Shown here: piece by piece, positions 1 through 5,826 of the stretch | How positions within the stretch are numbered: position 1 is the stretch's first letter | Layout of the letters: the number at the start of each line of letters is the position of its first letter | NCBI GenBank assembly: GCA_965651265.1 | Contig: CBFGRV010000116.1 | Coordinates: forward strand, 1 to 5,826 | From: CBFGRV01 sp965651265 | GTDB taxonomy: Bacteria; Bacteroidota; Rhodothermia; Rhodothermales; VXPQ01 | Length of the DNA: 5,826 nt | Reading direction: 5' to 3' | The notes under the pieces: model-generated | What the model saw: the letters and a program-made list of their open reading frames with translations, nothing else | Told to the model about the DNA's origin: nothing | Databases searched by the model: none | Made by a program: the position numbers and the translations under genes

Positions 1-1775
1 TCCTGGATGATCTGCACGTCCATCGTGGGCGCGTAGGTCAGCTGCATCGGCTCGCCCGTGGCCGGGTGGACGAACGCGTTCTCGGGCGAGTAGGACGGCG
101 CGGTGACGAGATAGCCGCCGGGCCCTTCCACGAGGAAGTCGAGCACGAAGCGGGCGGATCCCTGCAGGATGGGATAGGCCGTTTCGCGGAGGAAGTCCTG
201 GTCTGGCTGGTACTCGTAGTGCCGCCAGACGGGCAGCGTCATCCACGGGCCGCCCATCGGAAAGGTCCCCCAGTGGATGCCGTCGTGCAGCCCGAGCCGC
301 CCGAAGATGTCCGTGTTGTGGTGCATCGCCCAGCCGCGTGCGCCGTACGTCTGGCGCGCCGTGGTTCGGCCCGGCTCCCGCCACGCATCCACGAGCCCGA
401 TCAGCGGCTCGACGGTCTCCGGCAGGTTGGCCGGCTCGGCGAGCCAGTAGTTCATCTGCAGGTTGATGTTGACGTGGTAGTCGCTGTCCCACGGCGCCCC
501 GATGTGCTCGTTCCAGACGCCCTGTAGGTTGGCGGGCAGCACGCCCGGCGCCCGCGAGCTGCCGAGGAGCAGGTAGCGGCCGTACTGGAAGTAGAGCGCC
601 ACGAGGTGCGGATCCGTGCCGCCTTGCTGCACGCGCTCGAGGCGGCGATCCGTGGGGATGGTGTCGGGTGCGGCGGCGTCGCCGAGCCGGAACCGCACAC
701 GTGCCATCCGGCGACGGTGGTCCGCCACGTGCCGGGCGCGGAAGGAATCGATGTTCGCCGGCAGATCGTCCAGGCGCGCTTTTGTGGCGGCGGCTGGATC
801 CTTCGACGGGTCGATCCCGAGTCGCCCGAGGTCGTAGTCCGTGGCGGCGGCGATGAGAAGCGTCACCGCGTCGGCAGCCTCCACGCGCAGCGTGTTCTCG
901 CGCGCTCGCACGGTGCCGCCTTCCGGAATCGACCTCAGCCGCGCCGTGAAGCGGACACCTTCGCCGGGCGGACCTTCCCGCTCGCTTGCCTCCCAGGTGA
1001 GCCGGCCGCTCAACAGTAGCTCGTCGTCGGACACGGCCTTGACGGAGGCGTCTCGCGAGCGCGTGAGTCCGATCGTCGTCGTGATGGCGCCGGGCGCGTC
1101 AGCCTCCAGATGCACGATGAGCACGTCATCCGCGGCGGAGGCGAAGACCTCGCGCCTGTACCGCACGCCGCCGATGGAAAATTCGGTCCGCGCAATCCCG
1201 TCGATGAGATCGAGCGACCGGAGGTAGTCGCCTTGATCGGCCCCGACCGGCGCCGGCTCCGGTGCGTCGTCGGGCTGCCGGGTGCCCACCGCCGCGCCCG
1301 GCGCGGGCACTCGCGCCCCGGCATCCATCCGCGAATAATCCGACTCGAGCGTCAGGTCCATGAGCGTCTGGTACGATCGGAGCTCGGGCGGATCGGCGAG
1401 GAGGTGCGCCGTGGCCAATTCGTAAGCCTCGGCATTCCGGCCCTCGAAGAGGAGGCGTCGCATCGCGTCGAGATGCTCGAGTGCGCGGGGATTGTTGTCG
1501 TCCATCCGCACGCCCGCCCAGACAGACTCTTCGTTGATCTGGATCCGCTCGGATTCGATTAGCCCGAAGACCATCGCCCCGATGCGCCCGTTGCCGACGG
1601 GCAGCGCATCCGTCCACTCGCCGGCGGGCTGCCGGTACCAGAGGCGCAGCGCATCGGATGAGTCGGCTTGCGGGGCCGGCTGTGCCGCGCAGCCAGGTAT
1701 CAGGGGCAGAGCGACGGCTACGAATACCGCAAGGAAGCGTATGCGCTGACGGTTGATCGGTCGAGGTACTCTCAC
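1..1775 (-). CDS. GH95 family alpha-L-fucosidase-like lipoprotein (partial, C-terminus beyond window)
   Basis: The reading frame is open from the GTG at 1775-1773 to the left edge, giving at least 591 residues; GH95 proteins usually have about 750-830, so roughly 200 C-terminal residues are missing. The start is the only usable one, because an in-frame TGA lies at 1790-1788. The N-terminus is basic, then hydrophobic, and ends in L-I-P-G-C with Cys29, a lipoprotein-type signal. The N-terminal beta domain opens with W-Y-R-Q-P-A-x-x-W and L-P-V-G-N-G-R-I-G-A-M-V-F-G. The helical barrel holds L-P-A-N-L-Q-G-V-W-N, N-I-N-x-Q-M-N-Y-W (Asn436, Asn438), Y-G-A-R-G-W-A-M-H-H-N-T-D (477-489) and P-S-Y-S-P-E-N (Glu565). 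By family knowledge the paired Asn and this Glu match the catalytic residues of bifidobacterial AfcA; the partner Asp would lie off-window. Likely role: release of terminal alpha-L-fucose from glycans by an inverting mechanism at the envelope. Some GH95 members act on alpha-L-galactose, so the substrate is not certain. Confidence 0.93.
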   Translation of the reverse strand, partial: MRVPRPINRQRIRFLAVFVAVALPLIPGCAAQPAPQADSSDALRLWYRQPAGEWTDALPVGNGRIGAMVFGLIESERIQINEESVWAGVRMDDNNPRALEHLDAMRRLLFEGRNAEAYELATAHLLADPPELRSYQTLMDLTLESDYSRMDAGARVPAPGAAVGTRQPDDAPEPAPVGADQGDYLRSLDLIDGIARTEFSIGGVRYRREVFASAADDVLIVHLEADAPGAITTTIGLTRSRDASVKAVSDDELLLSGRLTWEASEREGPPGEGVRFTARLRSIPEGGTVRARENTLRVEAADAVTLLIAAATDYDLGRLGIDPSKDPAAATKARLDDLPANIDSFRARHVADHRRRMARVRFRLGDAAAPDTIPTDRRLERVQQGGTDPHLVALYFQYGRYLLLGSSRAPGVLPANLQGVWNEHIGAPWDSDYHVNINLQMNYWLAEPANLPETVEPLIGLVDAWREPGRTTARQTYGARGWAMHHNTDIFGRLGLHDGIHWGTFPMGGPWMTLPVWRHYEYQPDQDFLRETAYPILQGSARFVLDFLVEGPGGYLVTAPSYSPENAFVHPATGEPMQLTYAPTMDVQIIQ

Positions 1776-1928
1776 TAGAGAAGTAGCTCAAATCCTGATG
1801 AGGGGTACGGGCAATGTTCCAGGGTCGAGCAGACCCTTCCTGGGAGCCACTGAGAGTTCTGTCGACACTTCAGTTCCTACTTCCGCCGCGAACCGCGTTC
1901 TACTCGAGGAAATTCAGGGCACCTCTTG
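1776..1928. other. Spacer between tRNA-Arg and the GH95 gene
   Basis: This 153-nt gene-free spacer is the 5' side of the GH95 gene and the 3' side of the tRNA. I see no convincing -35/-10 pair for the GH95 gene and no strong Shine-Dalgarno site before its GTG; the nearest purine stretch (GAG) is about 11 nt upstream. Its one clear structure is the hairpin listed at 1821-1837. The GH95 gene may have an unrecognised promoter here or be read through from the tRNA transcript; the sequence does not decide. Confidence 0.5.
1821..1837 (-). other. Small hairpin downstream of the tRNA
   Basis: AGGGTC and GACCCT form a perfect 6-bp stem around a 5-nt loop. It lies about 90 nt beyond the tRNA 3' end and about 45 nt before the GH95 start. 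No T-run follows on the minus strand, so it is not a standard intrinsic terminator; it could be an mRNA leader structure or chance. Confidence 0.3.
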
Positions 1929-2002
<74 letters not shown>

Positions 2003-2026
2003 ATGCGTAGCCACTTCCGTACAGAT

Positions 2027-2032
2027 CTTATA
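2027..2032 (-). promoter_or_regulatory. Possible -10 box for tRNA-Arg
   Basis: On the minus strand TATAAG (5/6 match to TATAAT) would place transcription start around 2020, about 18 nt before the mature tRNA 5' end. No good -35 hexamer is seen at 16-18 nt spacing, so confidence is low. It overlaps the plus-strand -10 box at the palindrome TTATAA (2028-2033). Confidence 0.35.
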
Positions 2033-2034
2033 AT
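2029..2034 (+). promoter_or_regulatory. Consensus -10 box for the hydrolase/PLP enzyme/transporter genes
   Basis: TATAAT is a perfect sigma-70-type -10 hexamer in an otherwise GC-rich region. It predicts a start near 2041 and a leader of about 25-50 nt. The -35 region (about 2006-2012) has no good TTGACA match and abuts the tRNA gene, and there is no extended -10 TG, so an activator might be needed. Confidence 0.5.
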
Positions 2035-2066
2035 ACGCGGGGCCGGTATAAGGGATCACTATTTTT

Positions 2067-3122
2067 ATGAAATGGAGGCCCGCGTTGCTGATGAGCGATT
2101 CCGATTTGGTCAACCAGGAGGATGGACATCGACTGCCTGGCGGATCCGGCGAACTCGGCCGTAAGACGGCCCTGGTGACCGGCTCGGTCGCGATCGGCGC
2201 CCTTATTACGGGCTCTGTCGTTCGCCGTTTGCGGCATCTTACCCTCCAGGAGCCTCAGGAACTTCGACCGGCGCTCGAGGCAGAAGTTGCGTACATGGAG
2301 GTCATGGAAGGGCGTGCCTGCTATTATCGGCGCGACGGCTCCGGCGTGCCGATCGTGCTGCTGCACAGCATCAACGCGGCTGCATCCAGCCATGAGATGA
2401 AGCCGGTCTTCGACCACCTCGCCGCGCAGACGAAACGCCCGATCTATGCACTCGACTGGATCGGCTTCGGCCGCTCGGAGCGCCCGCCTGTCCGCTATTC
2501 GTCCTCCATCTATGTTCGCCAGTTGCGCCGATTCCTCAGCGAGCACGTCCGCCAGCCGGCCGACCTCATCGCTCTCTCGCTGGGCGCCGAGTACGCAGCC
2601 GAGATTGCGCACAGATTGCCGTACCTGGTGCGGCGGCTGGTGCTCATCAGTCCAACAGGAATCTCGTCCACGACGCAGCAGAGCCCCTGGCGTAAGGCGC
2701 TGGTCTCGGCCTCGGATTCCGTCGGCGCATTCGAAATCTTCTACTACCGGCTGACGAAGCCATCCTCGCTTCGCCGCTTCTACGAACGGCAGGTGTTCCT
2801 TGGGCCGCCGGTCCCCGATGAACTCGTGGCGTACGCGGCGGATACGGCGAATGTCATAGGCGCCCATCACGCGCCTCGGTATTTCATTCAAGGCGACCTA
2901 TCCGTTGGCGCCGCCCCGTACATCGGACTCTCCGTTCCGACGCTTCTCATAGCGCCCGAGAACGACACGAACCTCGTGCAGCGATTCGGCGATCTGGAGC
3001 GGCTTGCGGCGGCGAATCCCGTGCACCTCCGGGTGGCGCGTCTGCCATCAGGGCTCATGCCGCAATGGGAAACTCCGGATGCTCTCTTCGAAACGATCGA
3101 TTCCTTTCTGGGGACGGGATGA
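2067..3122 (+). CDS. Membrane-anchored alpha/beta hydrolase-fold protein, catalytic His apparently absent
   Basis: The ORF has 351 codons. A hydrophobic segment at residues 34-52, flanked by Arg/Lys, predicts an N-terminal membrane anchor. An alpha/beta hydrolase domain follows: strand and oxyanion region I-V-L-L-H-S-I-N (96-103), A-L-D-W-I-G-F-G-R-S-E-R-P (128-140), and nucleophile elbow A-L-S-L-G with Ser171. The elbow has Ala where most relatives have Gly. L-V-L-I-S-P-T-G comes at 191-198, and P-T-L-L-I-A-P-E-N-D with candidate acid Asp300 at 291-300. The final motif, normally G-H-x-x-x-x-E, reads G-L-M-P-Q-W-E (329-335); the last His in the protein is His320, on the preceding strand. It may be a pseudoenzyme or a variant. 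The start is uncertain: ATG 2067 (AGGGA 11 nt upstream), TTG 2085 (GGAGG 6 nt upstream) and ATG 2091 are in frame, and all keep the anchor. The gene overlaps the next one by 4 bp. Substrate unknown. Confidence 0.88.
   Translation: MKWRPALLMSDSDLVNQEDGHRLPGGSGELGRKTALVTGSVAIGALITGSVVRRLRHLTLQEPQELRPALEAEVAYMEVMEGRACYYRRDGSGVPIVLLHSINAAASSHEMKPVFDHLAAQTKRPIYALDWIGFGRSERPPVRYSSSIYVRQLRRFLSEHVRQPADLIALSLGAEYAAEIAHRLPYLVRRLVLISPTGISSTTQQSPWRKALVSASDSVGAFEIFYYRLTKPSSLRRFYERQVFLGPPVPDELVAYAADTANVIGAHHAPRYFIQGDLSVGAAPYIGLSVPTLLIAPENDTNLVQRFGDLERLAAANPVHLRVARLPSGLMPQWETPDALFETIDSFLGTG
2074..2078 (+). promoter_or_regulatory. Shine-Dalgarno site that may select a later hydrolase start
   Basis: GGAGG lies inside the longest version of the hydrolase gene. 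It is 6 nt before an in-frame TTG (2085) and 12 nt before an in-frame ATG (2091). The spacing favours TTG 2085 as an alternative to ATG 2067, whose own AGGGA (2051-2055) is 11 nt away. Confidence 0.4.
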
Positions 3123-4294
3123 GCATCGACATCCAGCGAGCACGCACCGATACACCCGGTTGCCACCACGTCCTGCACTTCAACAATGCGGGCGCGTCGC
3201 TCATGCCGCAAACGGTCATCGATGCCTATACCGAGCACATCGCACTCGAGGCCCAGATCGGCGGCTATGAGGCGGCGGATGCCGTCCGTGATCGGCACGA
3301 TGCCGTCTATGCCTCACTGGCTCGCCTCCTTGGCGCGCACGTGGACGAAATCGCCCTTACCGATAGCGCGACGCGGGCGTGGAACATGGCCTTCTACGGG
3401 CTCGACCTCAAGCCCGGCGATCGCATTCTGACCACACAGGTGTCCTACGCGGCTGATTTTATCGCCTTTCTGCATCGGCGGAAGACGAGCGGTGTGCAGG
3501 TCAAGGTCATCCCGAGCGACGATCAAGGTGCCGTGGATTTGACGGCGCTCGACAAGGCGGCTCGCGAAGGCGCTGCACTCATTGCCCTCACGCACGTGCC
3601 CACCAACGGCGGGCTCGTTCAGCCGGCTGAGGAGGTCGGGCAGATCGCTCGCGGAGCCGGAATCCCGTATCTGTTGGATGCCTGTCAGACCGCCGGCCAG
3701 CTGCCGCTGAGCGTGGCGCGCCTGCAGTGCGATATGCTCTCGGCGACCGGCCGGAAGTACCTCCGCGGCCCGCGCGGTACCGGCTTCCTGTATGTACGAC
3801 GCGAGTTTCTGGACCGGCTCCAGATGCCGACCCCCGATTTGCACAGCGCGCGCTGGGTCGACCGGGACTCTTACGAGATTCGTGATGACGCAAAGCGGTT
3901 CGAGCTCTGGGAATCGAACCTCGCAGGGGAGCTCGGACTTGGCGCCGCCGTCGACTACGCGCTGCGCATCGGCATCCAGCCTATCAGGGATCGCGTCCGC
4001 ACGCTCGCGGAAACGCTCCGCGTCAGGCTCGCCGAGATCTCCGCCGTTCGGGTGCGAGACCTCGGTCGCGTGAAGTGCGGGATCGTCACCTTCACCCACG
4101 ACGACCTCGACGCCCGGACGATTCGAGATCGACTTCGAGAAGATCGAATCAACGTGTCGATCTCCGATCCTGAATCCACTCTTCTGGATGCCACACGGCG
4201 AGGGCTGCCGCCGATGGTTCGCGCCTCCGTGCACTACTACAACACGGACGAGGAAATCGAGCGCTTCTGCGAAGCGCTCCATCGCATATCTTGA
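3119..4294 (+). CDS. Class V aminotransferase-fold PLP-dependent enzyme
   Basis: From the ATG at 3119 the protein has 391 residues, a usual length for fold-type I class V enzymes. This start overlaps the hydrolase stop as ATGA and has a GGGGACGGG purine tract just upstream; an in-frame ATG at 3065 inside the hydrolase gene is less likely. Visible elements are L-H-F-N-N-A-G-A-S (19-27, N-terminal substrate loop), S-A-T-R-A-W (83-88, PLP phosphate side), L-L-D-A-C-Q-T-A-G-Q (185-194, with Asp187 for the PLP ring nitrogen and Gln190), G-R-K-Y-L-R-G-P-R-G-T-G-F-L-Y-V (211-226, Schiff-base Lys213), and R-A-S-V-H-Y-Y-N-T (368-376, carboxylate-binding Arg368). No Cys lies in the C-terminal loop 346-367, unlike SufS/NifS, so cysteine desulfurase activity is unlikely. 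Related enzymes include isopenicillin N epimerase-like proteins and EgtE-type C-S lyases; the exact reaction cannot be assigned. Cytosolic, translationally coupled to the hydrolase-fold gene. Confidence 0.93.
   Translation: MSIDIQRARTDTPGCHHVLHFNNAGASLMPQTVIDAYTEHIALEAQIGGYEAADAVRDRHDAVYASLARLLGAHVDEIALTDSATRAWNMAFYGLDLKPGDRILTTQVSYAADFIAFLHRRKTSGVQVKVIPSDDQGAVDLTALDKAAREGAALIALTHVPTNGGLVQPAEEVGQIARGAGIPYLLDACQTAGQLPLSVARLQCDMLSATGRKYLRGPRGTGFLYVRREFLDRLQMPTPDLHSARWVDRDSYEIRDDAKRFELWESNLAGELGLGAAVDYALRIGIQPIRDRVRTLAETLRVRLAEISAVRVRDLGRVKCGIVTFTHDDLDARTIRDRLREDRINVSISDPESTLLDATRRGLPPMVRASVHYYNTDEEIERFCEALHRIS
4259..4279 (+). other. Perfect 9-bp hairpin at the end of the PLP-enzyme gene
   Basis: GAGCGCTTC and GAAGCGCTC pair perfectly around the loop TGC, ending 13 nt before the stop codon. 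It lies within coding sequence but is the first of three consecutive hairpins. Confidence 0.5.
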
Positions 4295-4296
4295 GG

Positions 4297-4313
4297 CGCG
4301 TTTCGTAAACGCG
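4297..4313 (+). other. Perfect 7-bp intergenic hairpin
   Basis: CGCGTTT and AAACGCG pair around the loop CGT, two bases after the PLP-enzyme stop. No T-run follows, so a classical intrinsic terminator is not supported; partial attenuation or 3'-end protection is possible. Confidence 0.5.
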
Positions 4314-4315
4314 AA

Positions 4316-4331
4316 GCCCCTACCGCGGGGC
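4316..4331 (+). other. GC-only 5-bp intergenic hairpin
   Basis: GCCCC and GGGGC pair around a 6-nt loop, 26 nt before the transporter start. There is no T-tract. It could affect translation initiation of the transporter or cap the upstream transcript. Confidence 0.4.
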
Positions 4332-4357
4332 CACCCTCGGAACGAGCGAACCAGCTA

Positions 4358-5659
4358 ATGGAAATTCAGCAACGCAAAGCCGTCAGGGCGTGGGCGCTCT
4401 ACGACTTTGCCAATTCCTCGTTCACGACGATCGTCGTGACGTTCATCTACGCGACCTACTTCACGGAGGCCATCGCCGATAACTCCGTCATCGGCACCTC
4501 GCAATGGTCTCGGGCCGTCTCCCTCACGGCGATCATCGTGGCGCTTCTCTCCCCGTATGCGGGAGCGGTTGCCGATCGCGGTGGCTACCGGAAACGATTT
4601 CTCTTCACGGCGACGCTCGTCTGCATCGCCGGCTCCGTCGCACTCTACTTCCCCGTGGCTGGAGAGGTCGCCCTGGCCCTCGGCATCTTCGTCGTGGCCA
4701 ACATCGCCTTCGAGATGGCGAACGTCTTCTACAACGCCTATCTGCCTGATATCGCGCCGCCGCTCAAGATCGGCAGGATATCGGGATACGGCTGGGCGCT
4801 AGGTTATGTCGGTGGGCTGCTTTGCCTCCTGGCGGGTTACTTCCTCTTCGTGGCCCCGGAAACGCCACCGTTCGGCCTCTCGCGCGAGACCGGAGAGCAC
4901 GTCCGAGCCACCAATCTGCTCGTGGCCGGCTGGTTCGCGCTGTTCGCGATTCCGCTGTTCGTCGTGGTCAAGGATCGCCCACCCGTGGACCCACTTGCTC
5001 CGGGCGAGATCATCCGTTCGGCAAGCAGGCAGCTGATCCAGACCTTCAACGACATCCGCCAGTACCGCGACATCTTCTGGTTGCTGTTGGCACGCCTCGT
5101 GTACAACGACGGACTGGTGACGATCTTCGCATTTGGGGGAATTTACGCAGCAGGTACGTTCGGCTTCACGACGGAGGACATCTTCTTCTTCGGCATCGCG
5201 CTGAACGTTGCGGCCGGATTGGGCGCATTCCTGTTCGGGTACGTCGACGACCTGATTGGCGGCAAGACGACCATCCTGATCAGCCTCGGGGTGCTCTTCG
5301 CCGCCTCACTGCTGGCCGTGCTCACGACGAGCCGGCTCGGCTTCTGGATCGCCGCCATCGGCGTGGGCCTCTGCGCCGGCCCGAACCAATCGGCCAGCCG
5401 ATCGCTCATGGGCCGGTTTGTGCCGCTTTCGAAGCAAAACGAGTTCTACGGCTTCTTCGCGTTCTCGGGGAAGGCCACCGCCTTTATGGGCCCCCTCCTT
5501 TTAGGCCTTTTGACCGGCGTCTTCGAGACGCAGCGCGCCGGCGTGGCATCCGTCCTGCTGTTCTTCGGTATCGGGGCGCTCATCCTCTTGAAGGTGGATG
5601 AGCAGCGCGGCAGCGCCCGCGCCGATCGTGCCGTAGAAATCGCAGGGCCTGTCTCGTAG
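4358..5659 (+). CDS. UMF1/Atg22-type MFS transporter
   Basis: The 433-residue protein is very hydrophobic, with about 12 membrane segments near 20-38, 52-71, 82-100, 104-122, 143-166, 187-205, 240-263, 274-295, 304-324, 328-345, 362-385 and 394-412. The N-terminus R-A-W-A-L-Y-D-F-A-N-S-S-F (10-22) is typical of the UMF1 group related to yeast vacuolar effluxer Atg22. The MFS loop 2-3 motif is G-A-V-A-D-R-G-G-Y-R-K-R (69-80), with a weaker repeat G-Y-V-D-D-L-I-G-G-K (294-303) in the second half. G-P-N-Q-S-A-S-R-S-L-M (341-351) is another family-like block. Atg22 exports amino acids from the vacuole; bacterial substrates are mostly unknown, so amino-acid or small-metabolite efflux is inference. 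Inner membrane. The start is the first ATG and has only a weak purine stretch (GAGCGA, 8 nt upstream). It lies 63 nt after the PLP-enzyme gene on the same strand, probably in the same operon. Confidence 0.94.
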   Translation: MEIQQRKAVRAWALYDFANSSFTTIVVTFIYATYFTEAIADNSVIGTSQWSRAVSLTAIIVALLSPYAGAVADRGGYRKRFLFTATLVCIAGSVALYFPVAGEVALALGIFVVANIAFEMANVFYNAYLPDIAPPLKIGRISGYGWALGYVGGLLCLLAGYFLFVAPETPPFGLSRETGEHVRATNLLVAGWFALFAIPLFVVVKDRPPVDPLAPGEIIRSASRQLIQTFNDIRQYRDIFWLLLARLVYNDGLVTIFAFGGIYAAGTFGFTTEDIFFFGIALNVAAGLGAFLFGYVDDLIGGKTTILISLGVLFAASLLAVLTTSRLGFWIAAIGVGLCAGPNQSASRSLMGRFVPLSKQNEFYGFFAFSGKATAFMGPLLLGLLTGVFETQRAGVASVLLFFGIGALILLKVDEQRGSARADRAVEIAGPVS

Positions 5660-5663
5660 AAGG

Positions 5664-5826
5664 CTAGTGCTCTCGCTCGATGGGCCCGCGAAAGAGCAGC
5701 CACCCGTACACGACGGCGAAAAGCAGCAAGACGGCGCCGATCACCCACAGGGCGCCGGGGGATGGAGACCCGGCGGCCGCTTTCAGCACGACGAGCATCC
5801 CCACGAAGTACAGGGTGAGATTCGCG
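5664..5826 (-). CDS. C-terminal end of a small or multi-pass membrane protein (partial)
   Basis: The minus-strand frame is open from the right edge to a TAG at 5666-5664, giving 53 codons. The translation has two hydrophobic stretches, L-T-L-Y-F-V-G-M-L-V-V-L and A-L-W-V-I-G-A-V-L-L-L-F-A-V-V-Y-G-W-L-L-F, and a short charged tail R-G-P-I-E-R-E-H. The clean hydrophobic helix followed by a charged tail supports a real gene rather than a shadow frame. It converges on the transporter gene with only 4 bp between the stops. The start is outside the window and I do not recognise the family. Confidence 0.7.
   Translation of the reverse strand, partial: ANLTLYFVGMLVVLKAAAGSPSPGALWVIGAVLLLFAVVYGWLLFRGPIEREH

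Noticed and set aside
1..1775. Frameshift or internal stop in the GH95 gene
   Set aside because: Reading from GTG 1775 to position 3 stays in one frame with family motifs at both ends; the gene is cut only by the window edge.
1126..1791. 221-codon minus-strand ORF in another frame of the GH95 region
   Set aside because: Its Arg/Ala-rich composition is typical of a wrong frame, and the neighbouring frame encodes the signal peptide and GH95 motifs without interruption.
2028..2891. 287-codon minus-strand ORF opposite the hydrolase-fold gene
   Set aside because: It is a GC-driven shadow frame with no recognisable domain, while the plus strand has clear alpha/beta hydrolase motifs.
3314..4282. 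322-codon minus-strand ORF opposite the PLP-enzyme gene
   Set aside because: It is antisense to a gene with intact PLP-enzyme motifs and shows no motif of its own.
4822..5601. 259-codon plus-strand ORF inside the transporter gene
   Set aside because: It is an Arg/Pro-rich out-of-frame reading of the MFS gene.
5664..5700. Bidirectional terminator between the convergent genes
   Set aside because: Only an imperfect stem (TGCTCT/AGAGCA with a 19-nt loop) and no T-run are present.

Overview
The window comes from a GC-rich diderm bacterium. A lipoprotein-type signal on a glycoside hydrolase fits a cell with a periplasm, -10 boxes and Shine-Dalgarno-like sites are visible, and the tRNA gene does not encode CCA. 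The phylum cannot be fixed from this sequence; Rhodothermota, Gemmatimonadota or a similar high-GC lineage are guesses only.

Layout. Positions 1-1775 (minus) hold the N-terminal ~590 residues of a GH95 alpha-L-fucosidase-type lipoprotein that runs off the left edge. Positions 1776-1928 are a gene-free spacer with one small hairpin. Positions 1929-2002 (minus) are a complete tRNA-Arg(CCT). A 64-bp divergent spacer (2003-2066) carries a consensus TATAAT on the plus strand that overlaps a TATAAG on the minus strand. From there three plus-strand genes follow: a membrane-anchored alpha/beta hydrolase-fold protein (2067-3122), a class V aminotransferase-fold PLP enzyme (3119-4294, ATGA overlap with the previous gene), and, after 63 nt containing two hairpins, a UMF1/Atg22-type MFS transporter (4358-5659). 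The right edge holds the last 53 codons of a convergent membrane protein (5664-5826, minus).

How the genes may work together. The hydrolase-fold protein and the PLP enzyme are almost certainly co-transcribed and translationally coupled, and the transporter is probably in the same operon. Metabolism of an amino acid or amine-like compound together with its transport is a reasonable inference, but no substrate can be named. Nothing links the fucosidase to this operon beyond adjacency.

The most notable observation is that the hydrolase-fold protein keeps a nucleophile elbow (A-L-S-L-G) but has no histidine in its C-terminal catalytic loop, where the motif reads G-L-M-P-Q-W-E. The PLP enzyme lacks the C-terminal cysteine of cysteine desulfurases. 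No mobile element, CRISPR array or defence system was seen.
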